The notes under the pieces were generated by a model that made no database searches, was not told the origin of the DNA, and was given only the letters and a program-made list of their open reading frames with translations. A program made the translations under genes and the position numbers. Source: Datura wrightii (Eukaryota; Streptophyta; Magnoliopsida; Solanales; Solanaceae). Taken from it: 64,000 nt of DNA. The stretch spans positions 73,322,001 to 73,386,000 of the forward strand of contig JASDFA010000019.1 in NCBI GenBank assembly GCA_035772735.1, written 5' to 3'. Positions 59,001 through 64,000 of this stretch are shown piece by piece (position 1 is the stretch's first letter; every line of letters begins with the position of its first letter).

Positions 59001-59866
59001 CTAAAGTGGGAAATCCTCCCACAAACCTTTTGTAATATCCGGCTAATCCCAGGAAACTGCGTACCTCGATCGGAGTGGTAGGTCTAGGACGTGTTTTCAC
59101 TGCCTCTATCTTCTGTATATCTACCTATATACCATCGTCTGACACAATATGGCCCAAGAAGGCTAATGAATTCATCCAAAATTCACATTTAGAAAATTTT
59201 GCGTATACCTGTCGGTCTCTGAGAATCTGGAGCACTGTGCAGATGATCCTGGTGGTCTGCCTCTAAGCCAGAACACACCAGAATATCATCAATAAATACT
59301 ATCACGAACAAGTCCAAGTATGATCTAAAGATACTGTTCATCAGGTCCATAAACACTTCTGGGGCATTTGTCAGCCTGAAGGACATAATTAAGAATTCAA
59401 AGTGGTCGTATCGGGTCCTGAAGGCAGTCTTTGGAATATCCCTTTCACGAACCCGAACCTGATGATATTCGGATCTTAAGTCAATCTTGAAAAAATACCT
59501 TGCTCCTTGTAACTGAACAAGTAAATTGTCTATTCTAGGAAGTGGGTACTTATTCTTGACAGTAACTTTATTCAGTTGCCGATAGTCTATACACATACGG
59601 AGGGAGCCGTCCTTCTTTCTCACAAACAGAACTGGCGCACCCCATGGTGAGGTACTCGGCCTGATAAAGTCCTTATCTAGAAAATCTTTTAATTGTTCCT
59701 TTAATTCTCTGAGTTCAGTAGGAGCCATCCAATAAGGGGGAATAGATATGGGCTGAGTGCCTGGTAATAGATTGATTGCAAAATCAATTTCCCTTTCTGG
59801 GGGAATACCAGGAAGCTCATCTGGAAATACATCGGGGAACTCATTAACCACTAGAACAGACTGAAG
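59001..59866 (-). pseudogene. TEK-F reverse transcriptase
   Basis: Mostly open from 59884 to 59189: VVNEFPDVFPDELPGIPPER, WGAPVLFVRKKDGSLRMCID, KIDLRSEYHQVRVRERDIPK, RLTNAPEVFMDLMN, catalytic FIDDILVCS with both Asp. A frameshift near 59240 precedes the thumb; FLGLAGYYKRFVGGFPTLAT follows. The first codons of the open frame (59884-59867) are already TEK-G LTR sequence, so that start is an artefact of the junction. Confidence 0.85.
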
Positions 59867-60314
59867 GTACAGTATTAGAAGCATTATGTTATAATTAGCA
59901 TGAAACTTGCTAGCACGATATAGATTCTAATACAAGTGTTAGGAACTGCACAGCATGCCCAGTATGTGATGTAATACAGAATGTAGGATATTATCGGATT
60001 CAGTTGGAACCCAGTAAAACAATGTAATATCTGTAAGGCATCTCAGAAGTAGAATGATAGGTTAAAAATGAAGTTTAGGAAGCATGTTAGGGATAGTAAA
60101 TCATGTTATTACAGAAACTCAGTATACAGTACAGTATGGCAGAAGATTATATTTGTACATATACACTATTATCAGTCTCAGCATGAATTAAGTACATGCA
60201 TATCGCTATCACTAGTTCAGCATACAGTAGACACAGATACATTATAATTATTAGCTTCAGCATGTGATATATGCAGATAGTATTACTAGTTGAGACCGTT
60301 GTATTGTCTTGGAG

Positions 60315-60600
60315 TTGGATTACCTAGCATCCCTGACCGCCACAGGGTTAATAGCTGTATCGACTCGTCCGCCAGAGGAAGAGGATACGTCGCTCTATGG
60401 AGTGGCATGCCGTCCCATAGGGGACGAAGATGGGATGCCAGTTTTCCCCATATTGTGCCTTGGTCGGCCCTTATACACCCCTGTCGAGCGGATACGCCCG
60501 GGTGTTGATTCAGGAGTCCTCCGGACTCAGGTACAGTTATAGTCAGGGGCTCAGCGAGCCCAAGTGCATACCTAGGGGACCGGCAGGATGCTTATAGTTA
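60315..60600 (+). other. Conserved LTR block with short reading frame (TEK-G copy)
   Basis: Frame from 60309: LDYLASLTATGLIAVSTRPP, EEEDTSLYGVACRPIGDEDG, then a phase change relative to TEK-C. Confidence 0.45.
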
Positions 60601-60691
60601 TTATAGGAGATGGGACGACCGGGGTAGGGGTATAGATTGCGTGTTGTTTGTACCTCCCGGCTTCTGGGGGCCGGGTAAGGTTTGTGTGTGC

Positions 60692-60715
60692 TATGTTATG
60701 TTATGTTATGTTATG
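60692..60715 (+). repeat. TTATG pentanucleotide repeat
   Basis: Nearly five copies in the TEK-G LTR; TEK-C has an interrupted CATAACA version at 20252-20287 and 28090-28125. Confidence 0.8.
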
Positions 60716-61566
60716 CCATGTTACATGAGATACGAGTAGATCGACAGTAGAATGATACATCTCCAGGTATGACTCCTACTCCTTCTAGTATAGTTAAGAG
60801 TAGGCATAGTTTTACATTTTCGGACAGTTAATCTATTCCTTCCTATTTCAGTTTCATCAGTTGCATTGTTGTTCTCAGATATTTCTTCAGTTATTGCTTT
60901 ACATACTCAGTACCAGTGGTACTGACGCCCGATGGGGCGCTGCATTACTTGCCTGCAGGTACTCATAGACGAGGGACCGATACCTCATGATTCCAGCCAG
61001 CTCACAGAGTCATCAGCTCCAGTCATTCGGAGCTAGATAACTAGAGGTTTATCCCTTCTCTTTTGTTGTACAACATGGGTAGGCTGGGGCCCTGTCCCGA
61101 CCATCTTATCAGCATTCTTAGAGGCTTTCATACTATATATATTTCCTTGTGGTCAGATGTGCCGGTCGTGTGAGGCCGTGTAGTTGTATAGCTGTTAGTA
61201 CCTTTGTTTCTGTTATGTTGGCCGTGTGGGGCCGGAACTTGACAATAGTGGTGACCTTGCCGGTCACGTAGCTTTCCAGTACTTCACTGTTGAGTTACAG
61301 ATAACTAGACAGCATGGTGGCCTTGTCGGCCCGCATAGGCTCCCCTATATTGATATGTTTCTGGTCAGCTGTTAGTACAGGCAGGTGGCTATAGGCCTAG
61401 TCGGCCAGAGGCTGTATTTACAGCCGTTATATAGTCCGTTGTTTCCCAGAATCTGAGTTAGAGCTAGCCAGGCACCAGATGTGCTCAGGCCCAGTAGTCT
61501 AGCAGTTCGGGTCCTAGTAGGGCACCAGGTGCCAGTCATACCCCCCAAGGCGGGGTGTGACAAACT

Positions 61567-61578
61567 TGGTATCAGAGC
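61567..61578 (+). other. Primer binding site of TEK-G
   Basis: TGGTATCAGAGC, four bases after the LTR, identical to TEK-C. Confidence 0.88.
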
Positions 61579-64000
61579 AGGTCGTGTCCCAAGGAGTCTG
61601 CAAGCCGTGCTAAGTAGAGTCTTGTCTATGGATGTGTTGTGCACCACATACTATAGGCAGGAGGCTGCGAGGCATAATAGGATGGTTACCTTTCTTTCAT
61701 ACTCAGTCGTGCCATAGCACATTACAGTACAGGGTTGGTCCTTTTAAAACTTATCATATTCTTTGAATACAGATACAAGTCAGACCAGCAAAATCCTATC
61801 CCAGGCAGAAGATCAGATATAGCAACAGGAGAGAACATCAGCCAGTTACAAGGTAACTACAGCAGCAGGAGGAGGTAACAGGGACCTCCCAATGTTAATC
61901 TTTTATTGGTACCATCCCCAGTATATGTCGATAACTTCAGAGTAGGAAGTCATAAGCATAACGTATAAATGAGTCGATTTATTTGTTAGATATATATATA
62001 TATATATATAAGACCTGATTAAGATGGTAGACAATATTACATTATCAGATAAGTGTGAGAAAGAGAGGGAAATGTAGGATTCCCACCTCCATTCCTTTAG
62101 ATGTGGTACAGTTCCATGTCTTCGTTTCGTTGCAATAAGAGAAAGTTATTCCTACCCCTTAGTTTTGATCCCAGTGTAGCAAAGGGCATAAGGATTGAGA
62201 TGATGTTGCCCAAAGCAGGCAGTAAGTGAAAGGTGGATTGGTTGATTCCAGAAAGTGTTAGAAAGAGTAAGGAGCCCTTATGATTATGTAAGTTGTGCAG
62301 ACCCTCACGGTAATAAGTCAGAAGAGCAAGTAAGACTACTAGTTTACTCGAAGTGGGTGTAGGAGATCCGTCAATGATGGACTCCCCGTAAGAGTCAAGT
62401 TCAAGTCAGGAAAGGGTTGAATCCGCCGTGGCATGCTAACAACGGCAGGGTATGTCTGCAAGATAATAGTTATAATCTTAGCTGTGATATCAAAAGACAG
62501 GGAGATTATATGAATAAGATTGGTCCGACTGCAAGTCAGAAGAAGTATAGGTTGAAACTTGACTGGCAACCTTATTGACAGTGTAAGGCAAGGTACCTTG
62601 AACCCCATAGCCCAGTTTAAGGAAGATGAAGGTGAAGAGCATGAATACTAGATTTTGAGGGAAAGTCAGAATCACCTCTAGATTGATAGAACATTATGTA
62701 TTAAGGACTAAACCTTAGACGAACAGTTAAGAGACAGTAAGGTTGTAGTTTAGAATGTTGCGGTATGTCCGCCCAAGGAGAAGGTAAGAGGGTACCGAAC
62801 CAGAGACTCCAATCTAGTGTGGCCCAGAGACAAGGTCCAACAGACAGTCACGGGCCTTAATATAATGCCAAGTAAGGCCACAAGGTTCGGATGTTGACCC
62901 CACATTGTAAGAGTGGCGAAATTTCAAATAGCAGATCATAGCTAAAGTGCATGTGTGTGTTGCTTTAAGAATGGGATGATAAAATCCCATGTAATGATAC
63001 GAGAGGATATGAGATACTATTAGTCCGTAGGAGCGGTATATCATGTGCGGTATGAAATTCAGTAAGGCATGTTAGAGATTATGTATCACCACAAAATTCA
63101 GTATGTATTGTACATAGTAGTTGATATATATATATATCTACAGATGATAGATATGATGTAAGTAGTTGGCAATGGGGGTTACAGTCACACGGATTTTGGT
63201 TAGCTACTAGGAAATATATACGGATCGTACTACAGGACCCCTCACCAAAAGAGAGGGTGGCACGTTAAGTGGTCGTGCATCATTTTCCCAGCCTTGTAGG
63301 TGAGAGTCGGCCTTAGTCAACCTAGCAGCTATTATGCGGAACACCCCGCAAGTCAGCCGACCATCTCAGTCAGACAAACCTGTGGGCACCCCAAGAAAGA
63401 GTCTATATCAGTAGTCAGTGATGGACTAGTTCTTCAGCTGGTTTTCATAAGGTATTCAGATACAGAGCCCTAACAGAAGGCCAGTCTTTACAGAATGGCT
63501 CATAAGACCGAGAATTTCCAAGGACAGTAATATAATCCAAGGGGGTACGAATAAGGCGTAAGAAATTGGCAGTGCTCTGCTAACACAGTGTTTACTAAGA
63601 CAAGAAGATCGGTAGGTTCCCTATGAAGATCCAGGGACAGATTACCTGGGAGTAGGTTGGACTAAGCACAACACTACACTTGTTCAATTAGGAGGACAAA
63701 ATAGTTAGTCGTCCACAACGCCGCAGTTATGCATGAGCTACAGATGACCGGGTAGGACAGGTAGAGCATCGTATGACTACTGCAGTATCCAACCCAGCTA
63801 TTTAGTTAGTCAAGGTTATTCAGCCAGACTATTATAGGTCATGATCATTGTCAGGATCCTATGATCAGATACGGGCATGGTGTGCTGATAGTCGTTCAGG
63901 TTATCTCAACGACAAGTAGCCTTAGCATGCAGCCAGAAGGCCAGATAAGCTCTAGCTATACCGGTAGATTACTTGTCAGATTCTCTGGTATAATAAACTA
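61579..64000 (+). other. TEK-G leader and unassigned interior
   Basis: To about 61810 it follows the TEK-C leader and the first codons of gag, but the start ATG is changed (ACAAGTCAGACCAGC). Beyond, 2.2 kb without a supported frame on either strand; short TA runs at 61990-62010 and about 63124-63138. Either a non-coding interior of a non-autonomous derivative or a strongly decayed one. Confidence 0.5.

Larger units (their letters stand above)
54460..59866 (-). mobile_element. TEK-F: Tekay-type retrotransposon, right end deleted
   Basis: 3' LTR (54460-56673), polypurine tract, chromodomain, integrase, RNase H and reverse transcriptase on the minus strand. The match to TEK-C stops abruptly in the protease to reverse transcriptase linker at about 59866, where TEK-G LTR sequence begins; gag, protease, primer site and 5' LTR are missing. 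LTR related to, but clearly diverged from, TEK-C. Confidence 0.87.
59867..61562 (+). repeat. TEK-G 5' LTR, 5'-truncated
   Basis: Matches the reverse complement of TEK-C from its GTACGATATTAG-like position to the end (CCCCAAGGCGGGGTGTGACA). Promoter and GC-rich U3 block are missing, so this copy cannot start its own transcript from the normal site. Confidence 0.87.
59867..64000 (+). mobile_element. TEK-G: truncated Tekay-family element running off the window
   Basis: 5' LTR lacking its first part (about 830 bp by comparison with TEK-C), initiator-Met primer site and a leader very similar to TEK-C up to about 61810. After that no gag or pol is recognisable to the window end. Opposite orientation to TEK-F, to which it is joined. 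Confidence 0.75.

Noticed and set aside
1..64000. Search for CRISPR arrays, tRNA/rRNA genes, defence systems or cellular genes
   Set aside because: Nothing seen. Repeats are LTRs and short words, not spaced direct repeats; primer sites complementary to tRNA ends are not tRNA genes.

Overview
The window is plant nuclear heterochromatin made almost entirely of LTR retrotransposons inserted into one another. I see no cellular protein gene, no tRNA or rRNA gene and no CRISPR array. Chromodomain Ty3/gypsy elements (Tekay/Del type, primed by initiator-Met tRNA), Athila-like elements with the TTTAAGTGTGGGG polypurine signature, and large LTRs point to a flowering plant with a large genome. A solanaceous or other asterid plant is my guess from general resemblance only. 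Element names used here (ATH, LARD-1, LARD-A, LARD-K, TEK-B, TEK-C, TEK-E, TEK-F, TEK-G, S1 to S5) are local labels.

Layout. The oldest layer, ATH, is an Athila-like element on the + strand running from before 5438 to 46527. Its broken parts, in order, are a 'putative plant transposon protein'-like domain (5530-6664), gag pieces (8831-9280, 10475-10755), protease (40977-42099), reverse transcriptase (42100-42960), RNase H (42961-43440) and integrase (43441-44053 plus 45471-46160). Into ATH went LARD-1 (1-5437, minus), solo LTRs S1 (about 6969-8830), S2 (9281-10474), S3 (10756-13203) and S5 (44054-45470), LARD-A (13215-40976, plus) and LARD-K (from 46528, minus). LARD-A was itself hit in its 5' LTR by TEK-B (14631-34723, minus) and in its 3' LTR by solo LTR S4 (37611-39864). 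TEK-B was hit in its reverse transcriptase gene by TEK-C (19411-29827, minus). On the right, LARD-K is interrupted by TEK-E (from 49738, plus), TEK-E is interrupted in its reverse transcriptase gene by TEK-F (54460-59866, minus), and TEK-F is cut off by a truncated TEK-G (59867 to the window end, plus).

Target-site duplications can be read directly for S3 (AGGTT), TEK-C (CACAT) and S5 (TACTC), and with one mismatch for LARD-A (CAAAG/CAAAT) and TEK-B (CTTAA/CTTTA). My by-eye LTR divergences agree with the nesting: about 14% for LARD-A, about 10% for TEK-B, about 3% for TEK-C. LARD-1 has 33 differences in 937 aligned bases (3.5%).

All gag-pol frames carry stops or frameshifts, so no autonomous element is intact here. 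TEK-C is the least damaged. The most interesting signals are non-coding: (1) an ACGT-core block just upstream of the TATA box shared by an Athila-like LTR and two Tekay LTRs; (2) clusters of the self-complementary word TACGACTCGTA in both Tekay and Athila-like LTRs; (3) a roughly 280-bp block, with a short reading frame, conserved inside the transcribed part of the TEK-C/F/G LTRs; (4) a perfectly paired 18-nt hairpin repeated in every Athila-like element whose internal region is present; and (5) a purine-rich tract at fixed distance from the 3' LTR in three non-autonomous elements.
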